From the NCBI GenBank assembly GCA_964036155.1, contig OZ038423.1:15019249-15083248 (forward strand): 64,000 nt of DNA, read 5' to 3'. The notes under the pieces were generated by a model. That model did not search any database, was not told where the DNA came from, and was given only the letters and a program-made list of their open reading frames with translations. This DNA comes from Diploscapter coronatus. Its lineage: Eukaryota; Nematoda; Chromadorea; Rhabditida; Rhabditidae. Positions 20,880 through 32,349 of the stretch are shown piece by piece (the stretch's first letter is position 1; every line of letters begins with the position of its first letter). Position numbers and translations under genes: made by a program.

Positions 20880-23800
20880 TCATTCAAACAAAATGAAGAA
20901 TATTGGGAAAAGGTTAACCAAGACATGTATTTTTGTGTAGGAATTTTCATATATTAAATAATCGAAGTATCCGGTATAATCAATATAGATGATTTTTCCT
21001 TTCCCAGATCCAGGTTCCTGGAATAAATAAGGATAATTCGGAAATGTTTCTTGTATTCCACACCTACTTGTTTTGCCTACCCACATTTTTAAGAGAGAGT
21101 AGGGGAAAAGAAAAAAGTGGGTAAGCCAAACGAGTGGGGTGTGAGTAGATTATGTGTAGGTCGAACAAGAGGTCAATATAGCATGATTAATTATAACACA
21201 CAACTGAACTTCCTAATCATATTAATCTTTTATGATTCAACTATGACACGAACAAAATCACAAATTCTTCAGTTTTCTCTGTGCAATTCAAAAAATACAA
21301 TAAATTTAATGACTTACTGAAATCGTATATTTGGTTAAATTACCATCGTAATCGGTTAGATTGGATGAGTCCTCGCAATTGTTTGTATTATTTTGAATTT
21401 CTAGCCACAAATTATATTTCTCAGATAAGAAACGCAATTTGCTACACTGAAACTTTATCGTTATTATGTAAGTAATTCCGAATATTATCGCTTTTGAAGA
21501 TATGATCACTTGTGAACAAGGGAACTTAACTATCGGTTTGTTTTCGAATTATGAAATGAGCAGTTACTTTCATCAGTTTATTATTTGATTTATTGATAGG
21601 ATTTATGTTCCGTATAACTAGTGGATTATTATTTCATTTTTTCCAAGAGTTCCACTTTATAAAGCATGTATATCTTCCAGGGCCGGGCGGAATTGGGAAT
21701 TTTACTTTTCGGAATTCGGAACGCCAAAACCCTCGGAATTCAGAATTTTTTCAAAATCCCCCAAAATTAAGATATTTTCAAAGGATTTCAAGTCTTTTTG
21801 TTCCAAAATCCGGATTTTCATAATAACTATTAAAATAAAAAGCAAAGCAATGCAATTGATCAAAAGGAGCGCTGTGGTGGTATTTTTTTAGTCTTTCAGC
21901 ATGAACTTTTAAGCCGAACTAGAATTCATGCTATAGCATGGGCATAACTTTTTTTCAAAGCTTAAAAAAATGACAAAAATATTGGACAATGTTCATAAAT
22001 TTTATATGGTTCAACTCGTTTTGTATCATAATTTTTGAATATATTTTTTTCTCGGGTAAAACTTACTCGAAATAATTGACTAGCATGACCTCATTTTGGC
22101 CAAAATTAGCACTCATTTTGAACCTACCCTTACAAGGGTTATTTCGATATAATTCGGGATAATTTTTAAATAGAGATAAAGTTCGAGTTCCAAACTTTTG
22201 ATATGTAATTTTTTTTAAATGAACCTATAAAATGCACTCTTTCAACGCTCCGAATTTTATGTTAGATTTTTTTCAAAGCTCATGGTAAAAATAAGAGAAG
22301 AGCTCATACTTAGCATGAGTTTAGCATCAACTTTTTTAACAAAAAATACCACCACTAATGATAATTTTGTTAACATGAAACCCTTAGCCTATCCTTACAT
22401 GATAATTTATAATTTTTGAAAAGTTGGCAAAGTTTCCGAATTGCCGAGAAAAAGTAAGTTGGGAATTCTAGAATTTTATAAAGTATTCAATTCGTGGAGT
22501 GTTTCGCATTGATTGTTTTAATAGAATTTTACAGAGATCAAAAAAGTAATTAATTCATAAACAAATAGCGGAAAATTCCGAAACCATTCCGAAAATTGGC
22601 CAATTTTTTCGGAATTCGGAATTATTTTAATTTTTCGGAATTCGGAATTCCGCCCGGCCCTGATATCTCCATTGATTATTTTGATTTTGTATGAATACTC
22701 TACGTAGAATTTCGCTATATTGATTTAACGGATTAGAAAATAGCATATTTCCCAACATTTTCACTGATATAGCAAAAACTCCAAGCAGCTTGATTATTCT
22801 AATTTCTTACAACAATATCATCCAGGAATAGTCTGTAATTTCCAGAGAATAAAATGTCGGGTTTTAGTATTGAAATCTGTTGATCGATATCATAATCTTC
22901 AAGATCTCTGTATTCATTTTTTATGATCTGCAATTTCGAAATCGCATGGTTTTACTTTGTTGTTAGATAATTGTTCACCGTTAAACTTGGCATCAAAAAC
23001 TTCGTTAATTGACTATTCTCATTAACATATAAGGTGTTGTAACGTAAGCCTAAAAATAATAATTACGAATTATTACAGAACACTAACTATATGGGTTGAT
23101 AATCGCTATTAGATTAGAAAAGTTGAATGCTGTCATAGTAGTGTTCGAAATTTCAACTCCACCAGAAATCAGCTCTAATGATGATATCTTTTTATGGATA
23201 CTGAAATATGCTTTTTTAAATAAATTATCGCAAAAATGCACGCTAGCTAGATTACAAATAAGCTTTAAATCAAAATCAGATTTGCAACTTTTTTTTTTTG
23301 AAAATCGCTAACCGTAGTTGCAGTTATTTATTTGCAAGTCTGATTAAAACTATTAGAAAAAGTTAAACAGTTGTTTTAAATGGCAATTTGGTAAGGTATT
23401 TTCATTGTAACATCACTACAGACAATAGGATAGAGTTTGGGAAAAAATTATTCGGCAATTTGGAAATATCACAGACTCGAAATCGGAGAGTCAAATGTCG
23501 GAGAGGTTTCTTGATATTTCCAAGAAAGCTCTCCGAGTCTCCGCTATTCCCAAATTGCCAACTATCCCTTCCACATACTATTTTGCATGCAACAATGAAA
23601 CATTGCAATATGTTTCCAATTTACCGCTATAAATTCTCTTTTTGTAAAAAAAATAATTCTTACGAGTCATCAACATCGCCAGTTATTTTCAAAAAGCCAT
23701 ATAAGATCTGACAATTATCAGGCAAAGTTATGTGAGTGAATACGCCTAAGAACAAGAAAGATGGGACATTCGGCATTGACACCATACAATGAACTTCTGA

Positions 23801-25498
23801 AATTATTAAATTGAGAGTTATGAGACAATTTTAGCGTAAACATAAAATATTTAAATTCATGCCCATTAAAAATGAATATTTCTAATATTTTGCATATTTA
23901 CGTGTGATCAACGACCAATAGAGCATGTGATAAATTACATAAAACAGTGTATCGCTTCGGTCAAATTAAGTGAAAACTTGTATATCAAAAATAACGAGAA
24001 AAGGCGAGAGAGACAGGAAATTGCGTACTACTTTTTTCGTTGTCCTCGCTAGCTCTTTCTCAGTGCTTTAGCCTCTCTTTGCGCATAGTCGTGACGCGCA
24101 CTTTTTTGCAAGGTGTTCTTTAGCACACGAACTATGACCTAATTTGACCGATACAATAGATGTACTCTTTAGAAAATTAGTAAGCATGTTTTTGCAAACT
24201 TTCGGATAAAATTGTTTTAAATATTTAGTGTTTGTGTAGGTCCATTGATGCAAATACGGAATATCAAACTGACTTGAAGGCTTGCAAATTGGTGTTGCCA
24301 TAATAAATGCATGTTGCTGCACAAGACGAATGGAAGTGGTTTCTTCCAGGCAAACTGTATTGTTGTAAATGGAAATAGGGTAAGCTTAATATTGATGAGA
24401 AATGAGAAATTGGGTATTTATCAGACCTAGGGAGGACGATCGTCAGGAACCCCTTGTGATCTACCTCTTATAGTTTATTTTCGTCTGACGAAAGTGCTCC
24501 CTAGGTCTGGTTTATGATAGAAAATTCACCACCATTGCCATTGGATTTAGGCCTTGAAACTATTAATTTTCTAAGATCGATTGAAGCGTTATTCATATTT
24601 GCGGTTATCGATAACAACGGTCGATCTGCAAAATGCTGTACTCATAAATCCGTAAATTAAAATATATTTATATCGTCATTTTTAATTATGCGAAAAATAG
24701 TCGAGTTTAATTTATCTCATTTTAAATAGGCGTAGTTATTTTATGTGAATGACGGATATATTTGCTCAAATTCAATTAACTATTAAATATACTATATTAA
24801 ACTAAATATTTTCTGAAAATATTACAGGCAAAAATCATGTCTATCTCTGATGGGAGTTGAATTAATTCCAAGCTTCGGAGAAAACTGAATGTTGTAAGAT
24901 TCGTATTTGCTATCTATAAATAAATTTATATAAAAATTTAAGTATCTCTTCAATAAATTATTTGTCTGGGTGACACTAACATTCTCGTCTTAAGTATTAT
25001 ATGTACAGCTCAATCAATTGATAAATAATTTTTTAGAAATCATCGAAGATTTGTCAATATAATTAAAATTATAAAACGTTAAACATTCCATTATTGTGCC
25101 ACCATAAATGTGGTCGAATAAAAAAATAATAAAATAGCCCTCCACTGCAGTGAAAATGGAATAATTAACGACTAAACTTACAGTCACGAAACCATAAATC
25201 TTCCTAATCGACGAAAGTTTTCTTTCAAGCCACTAAATTTTTACATTATGGAAATTATATAACAAGTTTTCCATACTTCTTCAGATACATTTTTGGTCGA
25301 AATGCCAGTGATGTTAAGGCGACCAAATATTTCTGTGCAACCATCTTTCATGTCTAGAAATTCATCCAGACTAGTTATTTGGCATGATTCAGTCGAAACT
25401 GTGTATATATGATAGGAAATGGTTGAAATCAATAGGAGTATGTTCATAGCTGCATTTACAAGTAAAAGAAGCGAAAATCTTCTAAAATGCTGAACCAC
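20880..25498 (-). CDS. Receptor L-domain (irld-type) membrane or secreted protein
   Basis: Ten exons join in phase: 25498-25277, 25232-25182, 24913-24826, 24625-24530, 23745-23664, 23200-23088, 23049-22979, 22927-22811, 21446-21318 and 21017-20880, giving about 368 aa. An N-terminal hydrophobic segment (signal peptide or anchor) is followed by two receptor L domains. The first runs from CTEIFGRLNITGI through IANTNLTTFSFLRSL. The second runs from CQILYGFLKITG through SGGVEISNTTMTAFNF to NENSQLTKFL. The fold is that of insulin/EGF receptor ligand domains; nematodes have a large irld family of kinase-less relatives that may modulate insulin-like signalling. The protein ends in a hydrophobic stretch. 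The last exon could instead be spliced at a weak donor (gttaac, just below 20919). Intron 4 holds two MITEs, intron 5 one and intron 8 a hAT-like element, yet every exon is intact. Confidence 0.8.
21678..22662. mobile_element. Non-autonomous hAT-like transposon
   Basis: 985 bp beginning CAGGGCCGGGCGGAATT and ending with its inverse. It is flanked by 8-bp direct repeats, ATATCTTC (21670-21677) and ATATCTCC (22663-22670), seven of eight matching. CAGGG ends with 8-bp duplications are the hAT pattern. There is no transposase frame. It lies in intron 8 of the irld-type gene. Confidence 0.75.
23429..23571. mobile_element. Palindromic MITE in irld intron 5
   Basis: About 140 bp with inverted arms: TTCGGCAATTTGGAAATATC on the left, and AATTTGGGAATAGC as the complement on the right. 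The centre carries inverted CTCGAAATCGGAGAG and CTCCGAGTCTCC-type sequence. Confidence 0.5.
23949..24155. mobile_element. Palindromic MITE in irld intron 4
   Basis: About 207 bp. The left end is TGTATCGCTTCGGTCAAATTA and the complement of the right end is TGTATCGGTCAAATTAGG. The arms are followed by loosely complementary purine and pyrimidine tracts. Confidence 0.55.
24422..24509. mobile_element. Small MITE in irld intron 4
   Basis: 88 bp with perfect ends CAGACCTAGGGAG and CTCCCTAGGTCTG. A half copy with the same right arm (TCTGACGAAAGTGCTCC) is present at about 63,449-63,474. Confidence 0.65.
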
Positions 25499-25825
25499 TT
25501 CGAGATTAATTGCTAGGGAAATAATTCTAGTGTAGAGTGATGCATGTAATTACAGATTGGTAGGTTGAAAGGCACCATAATTTCAATATAGAAATTTCAC
25601 ATTCTTGTGCAGAATAGGGTTCTGTGATTGACCAGAATCAAATTTGAATACATAAACCTTCATTTCAAATGATCTCATCCAAATTAGCTTACATCAGGCA
25701 ATCGCTTAATCCTATAATCAACATTGATCTCATCTATTCTCAAACCTCATCATTGTCCATTATAAATGACAAAGATGTCGCCTACTGTTCAGGACAGGTG
25801 ATGGTGCAAGCCGCGAGTGAAAATA

Positions 25826-26764
25826 CAGGGTGTTACAAAAGTTCGTGTGCACTGTGTTTATTTGTATTTAAATTTGTATTTTTCTTTTTATGTTTATTTT
25901 CTTTATAATTATAAATTTAAATGTCCAGTCAACGTTCCGCAATCATAAAACTGCATGATAAAGGCAAAGGAGCGACAGAAATCGAACGTCTGCTAGACAT
26001 ACACTGCAACACTGTTCACAAGGTGATCAAGCGGTATCAAGAAACCGGATCTAACGACGATCGCCCTCGCTCCGGCCGCCCGAAAACCGCCAGTACAGCT
26101 GCTAATCGACAGAAGATTCTCAGTCGAATCGCCAGAAACCCCAGTAGCCGAAAAAATTCCACCAGGAAGCTGGGCAAAGCAGTCGGAGTTTCCTATGTGT
26201 CCGTCAAGAGGATTCTCAACGGCGCTGACCTAAAACCTCGAAAAGAAATCAAAGCGCACCTCCTAATCGACGAAATGAAGGCTAAGAGAGTCACTCGATG
26301 CAAAAAAATTGCTCCAACGCTTCGCTACCAATCGTCACCGCATGATTCTCTTCACCGACGAGAAGTGGTTCGATATCGAACAGACACACAATCGGCAAAA
26401 CGATCGGCGTTGGTCAAGGGTTGGTTTCGTTGGTTTCTTTTCGAGTCTTTCTTCCAATTCCTGTTCCAGGTGAGTGGCCATCGAACCCTTCGGACCTCAA
26501 CCCTATGGACTTCTCCGTTTGGAGCATTTTGGAGTCCAAGGCATGCGTGAAACCTCATCTCTCGATCGAAGCTTGAAAAAGGCATGGGCCGAGATTCCGA
26601 TGGAAATGATCTCCAAAATCGTCGGCGAATTTCCGAAACGCCTGAAAAAATGTGTGGCTGCTAATGGCGGACATTTTGAGTCCAAATAATCCTGTTATTT
26701 TGTTGTTATTTGTTGCTAGAAATAAATTTTAAAAAAGTGCACACGAACTTTTGTAACACCCTGT
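25826..26764 (+). mobile_element. Tc1/mariner (maT-like) transposon, internally deleted
   Basis: 939 bp between TA dinucleotides. The terminal inverted repeats are perfect over at least 26 bp (CAGGGTGTTACAAAAGTTCG, then TGTGCAC). It encodes a broken transposase. Intact ends with a damaged coding region make it non-autonomous, though it could in principle be mobilised by a related enzyme. Confidence 0.9.
25921..26689 (+). pseudogene. Mariner-family transposase relic
   Basis: The ATG at 25921 opens a paired helix-turn-helix DNA-binding region (about 130 codons, with the NDDRPRSGRPK linker). The frame then shifts. The adjacent frame holds the first catalytic region (FTDEKWFDIEQ). A large internal deletion follows, after which a third frame resumes at SDLNPMDFSVWSILES and, after one more shift, runs to TAA at 26689. 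The deletion and at least two frameshifts mean no active enzyme is made. The DLNPMD signature places it in the mariner/maT group. Confidence 0.85.
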
Positions 26765-26872
26765 AGTGTAGCAAGAGAAGAGTGAGCGGAATTCAGAGAC
26801 CAGATCAACGAAAAGCCTCGCACCTCCCCTTTTCCCGTCAGGGAGGGAGAGGACTTCTCATTTACAATGGAT

Positions 26873-27190
26873 AATAATTGCATCTTCATTCGACTAAAGA
26901 TAACGACAACATTTCTGCAAAATGTAAAGAAGATTCTCATTTTTAAATTAGTAGTTACGAAAATCGGAAGTCTCCGTTTGAAAATTACAGGGAATGAAAT
27001 CTCGAAAAATGTCGGGCAAACATTCGCATCTTTCGAACATCAAAGGCATTTTCAAAACATAATTATCACCTTCAGATTCGGAGGTATGACTTATTATTGA
27101 GGATTGGAAAATGTAAATCTTACCGAGAAATTCCCAATGATCTGCATTTATCCTGTTACACAAGAAAATTCGGGGTTTTACAATACAAGA
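26873..27190 (+). repeat. Inverted duplication, copy B (copy A at 19,632-19,948)
   Basis: Nearly identical to copy A in the opposite orientation. The two copies bracket the irld-type gene and the mariner relic. The donor AAT|gtaaga present in copy A is changed to AATACAAGA here, so at least one splice site is lost in this copy. Confidence 0.7.
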
Positions 27191-27535
27191 AAAAATAGTT
27201 TAAAAAAAACCAATTAACTCTAACCATGGAACTTGAACTCTGGCCTGTAGCGGCTCCATTTTTTTGGATTCGCCTTAGGTTTTTCCTGCCGAAATTGGCC
27301 ACCCGAATCCACATCTTTGTACCCAATAAGAAGGAACGTCTGGCTGAAAATAAAAAGAAAAAACATATTTTAGACAGAAAAGAAGTTAGGTTATGCAATG
27401 TTTTATGATCTTCATGATCTTCATCGCTATATTTCCCATAAACCTTATATATTTTGAAAGTTTTGATTTTGCTCTTAATTTTATTTTACCACTAGGTATA
27501 TAACTGTTCGATAATACAACCACATGATCTGATTT

Positions 27536-27635
27536 CTAACACCTCATCAATTTTCTAAACGTTTTTCTGACGGTCGAATTTGAAAGAAAGAAGAGAATTG
27601 GATTCAGCATTTGGTTGAATGTAAATGATATTAAT
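27536..27635 (-). CDS. Orphan last exon (TM7) of a rhodopsin-like receptor
   Basis: After the acceptor gaattttag a 100-bp exon encodes LISFTFNQMLNPILFFLS and a basic tail STVRKTFRKLMRC, then TAG. NPILFFL corresponds to the NPxxY region of TM7, and the tail to helix 8. No upstream exon of the same gene could be identified, so it is either a fragment or the end of a gene whose other exons I missed. The chemoreceptor class (perhaps srw or srx) is a guess. Confidence 0.5.
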
Positions 27636-28321
27636 CTAAAATTCAACTATTTAAAAATCATATGAGATGTTATTCGTAAAAATCGAGTATGAGGTGGTAC
27701 TCAAGAAGTCGATCCTCAAATTTTGAGCTGAGTTTTGTCCCTAGGGATTTTTGACTACACTGATTACAAATCTGACGGTTAAAGTTGGATCTGACCACTT
27801 ATTTCGCTTGTTCCGAAACGTCGGAATTCGGTCGTTCCGAAAATGTCTATTTTTCGCTATTCTGCATCTAAAAAATTCAACTTTGGTATCAAAATGCTCG
27901 CAGAGACCAGCTGAGCACGATTCTGAAGTGATATCGTCGAAACAACCACATGATGGTGGAAAATCAAGGCAAGTCTAAAAGCTGGGTTTTAGGGCGCGAT
28001 ATTTTCGATATTATTTTTTCTACAGTAATCGAACTGCCAAAGCTATTTATATCGAGAAGTAGTCTGGTATTCTAGTTTCAGCATTGCTATGAATTTTATC
28101 TTATAAGATAAGATGCTACACTTTGATATCAGCTATCTTCAAACAGAATGAATAAACAATATTTTTATTGAACATTCGATAAATAGACAAGTTTTTGGAA
28201 TGCATTTGAATCGATAAAGTAAAATGAATAAATCAGTTCAAATAAGAAAAAAATAAGCAGTCGTGAGCTGTACAAACTTTGTCTATACATATAGAACGTC
28301 TTTTCACATTTTATCATAATT

Positions 28322-30872
28322 TCAGATCAATCTTGCCCCGTGATAAGAAAATATATCTGAGTGCAGTTGCTCCGGACGATAAGGTGTAACTTGAATAACT
28401 TTGACTAATTCTCTCTTAGTCGGTGATATAGTAGTGTTGCTCTTCTAAAATTGTCCCTTTTTCTTTTACATGCATATGTACATAAACTACCTTAACCAAT
28501 CCTCTCACTAAGAAAAACAGGATAATTATTTGGAAGTATGGTCCATATACGTAAATAATGTTAAAAATGCCCTGAAAAGTTTTTAAATGCTTTCTTGGTA
28601 GAAAATTTAACGTATTCTAGTGTGGATCCATTTCTTATGTTAGAAAAGTATACTGCTCAAGGTTTATTCAGAAAACAATTCCTAATTTTAGTTGCTCTTT
28701 CTAAGCACAACGCGAAAGGGGTATTTTGGTTCCTTAAAGCAGATTATCTGAGTTCTATTCTCAAAAATTCAAAGCAACATTCATGTGCCTCCTATTCGAC
28801 GCAAAAATTATTATCGTTTATGTAAATAATGGTGAGGTCGAAGAATTCACTATTTAAAACGTTCCTTTAGGATTTCTCAGCGCATACTTTCAGGATATAT
28901 GTTGGTAAAACAGGCCTTTCCATTTTTTTGTTAGTTAATATGAAAATTTGTTATTAATAATGCTTACGAATATATAATATGTGACATCGTTTAACCAAGG
29001 TGCATCATCTGCATCGGTGAAACATTTACCTAAAATACTCTAGTAAGTTCTCTCAAACTTCGAACTTTGAAGCTATGAAACTAGTTAATTTATGTTATTT
29101 TTGTTAAATCGTGAACAATTTTCATTGTTTCAAAATTCTTTCGATACCATCATTCTTTTGGGTAAGAGTTTTTTTTTTTTTTTTTTTTTAAATATATCGA
29201 ATCTCTTTACTTTTTCCGTTTGTAAATAAGCAAAGAGATATTATGCTATGACTTATACAAGGGACAAAATAACTTGAGAATTAAATCTCATTAAAATTGT
29301 TTTTGAATAAGTCATTTCGCACTCGCTGTAACGAATCTCGGCATTTTAAACCAGAGATTGGTTATAAATATAAACGAATATGTGATTTGATGATTAACCA
29401 AGTTAGAGAAATCAATTATTTACAGATTCGTCATCTTAATAGACTCATTACATATGGAAAATTGTTACAACGAAAATATAGTTGATTTTGCACAGGATGT
29501 TTAAGATATCGAATTTAAAAGATTAAGAGAACCTCCTACCTGAATTTTTCGTAAGCTCAAAGCAAAAAGAAAAGTATATTTGAACAATACTTAAATCATT
29601 TGATACCATTTCGCATGAAACCTAAACGTTATACATATTCATTTTCAACGTAATATGATGCAACATTGACCGGGCTAACTTACATGCGCTATTAGGTATC
29701 GATTTAGGCGTCGTTCAGCATTTTTTGCACTTGGGCTCAGATTGCCATACGACTTAAAACACCGCTTTAGATAAATAAATGCGGCAATGCTAATTATCGT
29801 CTGAGCACAACTTGTTATGGTCGGAACTATTGCAATGTAAAGATTCTAAAAATTATCTACATGATTGACATTCATAATTTTTATTTTGATAATATTCCTT
29901 TAACTTACATTCCATTGATCAAGAACCGTTACATATGCTATATCAATAATTTGATAAAAGCTCAACCAGAAAATTGTAAAAGAAATTAATTGGGCGATAC
30001 AGCCAAAAATAATATGAAACCCGACCGATATCCAAAATATAACGGAAAATAGCTTAGTTATTTTTTCGTCACGGTGACTAAATTGAATCATTTTGTATCA
30101 AAACTGACATATGCATATGAAAGAATTTCTAACAATGAAAATGTCCTAGCTCGATATATCGTAACTGCAGTCGAAACGAATCTTATGGCCATCATTAACC
30201 ATGTATTTTGAAGAATAACAAATAGCTCATTCAATAATTCCTACAATTCCATTTGTCAGCTGTCAATGCAAATTTTAACTATATTAGATTTAAGTCAACT
30301 TTATATGTCAAATAAATTTAAAATAAAGTGGTATTTTATAGCTATTTGGAAAAGTTGCGACAGAAAAGTAGAGACATTATGGCGGAATGATGTATGGAAA
30401 ACTACAATAATACAATCCATACTATTTCACAAAATGTTGACACTTTTCTGTAGCAACATAGATGATATTTTAAACGATCCGCTCAAACTGTAGATAAATA
30501 TTGGTTGATATACGTGGCTAAAATTTTAAATTATCTTACCACCAATGCGTTATCATCTTGACAGCAAGAGTGCGAAATTCGACTATAATTATTAAACGAC
30601 AACTAAAGTATTATCATGCTTCAATGCATATATTGAAAGTTGCATCATAAAAATAACAGTATAAAACTTACATGTATAAATGCACAGATAAAAAAGAATA
30701 TATATAGAATGAGTAAGGTGACTATTAATTTTTCGAACTGTGAAAACTTTTCAAGTTTTCGAAATAACCGATATATCATAAATATGCTGATAAAAATCGG
30801 TATGAATGAGATACTATACAAAATAGCCAGGATTGGATATACTATAGATGAATTTATTTTTGAAGATAACAT
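28322..30872 (-). CDS. Serpentine chemoreceptor, incomplete or degraded
   Basis: Exons recognised: 30872-30672 (start and TM1), 30602-30540, 30240-30109 (TM3 region, NTWLMMAIRFVSTAV), about 30078-29909 (TM4), 29845-29684 (TM5, with VPTITSCAQTIISIAAFIYL), 29008-28968, 28571-28497 (TM7, VYGPYFQIIILFF) and 28444-28322 (C-terminal tail, TGA). Most have good splice sites and matching phases. Two problems remain. The join between the TM3 and TM4 exons needs a frame change or an impossibly short intron. No TM6 exon was found in 29,009-29,683. It is therefore either a pseudogene or a gene with unusual exons. The architecture is of a nematode chemosensory GPCR; the subfamily is not assigned. Confidence 0.55.
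30310..30475. mobile_element. Probable MITE in the chemoreceptor intron
   Basis: Inverted arms of roughly 45 bp share GTTGC..ACAGAAAAGT..ACATT and GTATGGA. Identity is about three quarters by eye, so the element is old. Confidence 0.4.
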
Positions 30873-31671
30873 CGATATAAAACTATTTAACTAACCTATA
30901 TTAAACATATCTCGATGAAGTACGACAATTTTCCATGCAATGATGAGCTTGTAAAGTAATATATCTGATGTTGAAAATTCTAAAATAGTAAATCGTTACC
31001 GAAGTTTATTTAAAAAGCAATGCAGAATAGTATGTAAGAATAAGTAAACTGAAAAATTTATTCACCTCTACAAAAGCCAACATCCTTTGCATAAGGTATA
31101 GATTCATCACACAAATTCATTTGATCCTGTTAATTATTTCTCTAATTTCCTTGTTTATGATAATAATAAATCTGTAGAATAACAATTTGAGAAAAATGAT
31201 CCCAATACAGTACGATTTAGAGAGGGTAGCGCTTTCGAAACAAAAATGGCAGAGCTTGAAATGGATCGAGTAACAGTGCAAGACGTTGCTTAGGCAGTTA
31301 GCTCTGTATTTATAAGACTCGCCTAACTTATAATTTAGTGTAATTTCAGTTTCAGCACTCCAATTATGTCTCGCCCTATGTCTTGAGAAACCATTAAACT
31401 TTATATAAAAGTTGCAGGAGGTGCGAGATTAGAAGATAGACCTTTCAGATGATCAAAAATTGCACCTGCGTCAAGATGTCTGCCAGTTCAAAAAATTAAT
31501 TAGTTTAGGAATTAGGTTATGTGGTGAAATTGTGCATAACTCATCCCAAGGTTGTTTGCGGTGCAGTTGATTTTCATTGGGATGCGATGCGGGCAGTATG
31601 AGATTTTCGGAAAAGCTTGTGGTGCATCATCTTACTGCACCGCTAACAGTTCTGTCCATCATGTGAGTTTT

Positions 31672-31746
31672 AAAACAGTAACTCCATGCAAAAGTAGTTT
31701 GTCATCGTCTATGAGATATGTATCAAGGTCTCTGAGTTCCTTACAA
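31672..31746 (-). pseudogene. Possible L-domain exon relic
   Basis: After the acceptor attcttcag, a frame of about 25 codons reads CKELRDLDTYLIDDDKLLL, similar in pattern to the irld exon at 22,811-22,927 (NEYRDLEDYDIDQQISIL). It ends in a stop without a clear donor, and no other exons were found. It may be a fragment of a second irld-type gene. Confidence 0.3.
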
Positions 31747-31976
31747 CTGAAGAATATCGTGATACGGTATGATATCGGCAATCTGTGAACACCGAAGTCT
31801 GATCATTTTCTGACACTTCCGTGTTCATCATAGACATGCATAATTGTTGCTCTAATGATGGCTTTGAGTTTGTCACGATACGATCATTAGAACTTCAAGT
31901 ACGAATATGTCATTATAATTGCTGATTACACAAGTTTAGTGCCTATGGAAAATTTGTAAGAAGCAATAATCATAAT

Positions 31977-32150
31977 TAGAAAGCGCAAGTGATATTCCCG
32001 ATGTGAAGACAAAGTCATGCAATTATTTTTTTTTCTAGAAATCTGTAGGGCTAGACAGGATTATAGCAAAAAATCGCATGAAAAACGGATCAGTATAACC
32101 AAAGATATGAGTTTTTGAAGACGACGATCAGAAACCCTTCTTCTTGTAAA
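31977..32150. repeat. Copy of the element that interrupts channel copy 1
   Basis: Aligns with 11,533-11,700, sharing GCGCAAGTG, TGTGAAGACAAAG, CGCATGAAAAACGGATCAGT and GAAGACGACGA. The matching right arm is not evident, so this is a partial or diverged copy. Confidence 0.55.
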
Positions 32151-32349
32151 GACATTTGTTTTGCTTGTCTCTGGAACATTCTGGAGTTTCTATGGGTTTT
32201 TATCATTCCCAAAAATGATGGGCCACGCCCATTCTGCAATTTGAGTGCAAAAATCCATGAAACAAGTGTCAACTCGCTTTGTATTGCGTTACTTCAGCAA
32301 AAAATGACTTTTGGGCACGTTTTCGAGCGTCTTGATCGAATTTTATGAG

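Noticed and set aside
29297..29485. Plus-strand 62-codon frame inside the chemoreceptor region
   Set aside because: No splice signals or motif, and it is antisense to the gene; could be a repeat fragment, but nothing supports it.
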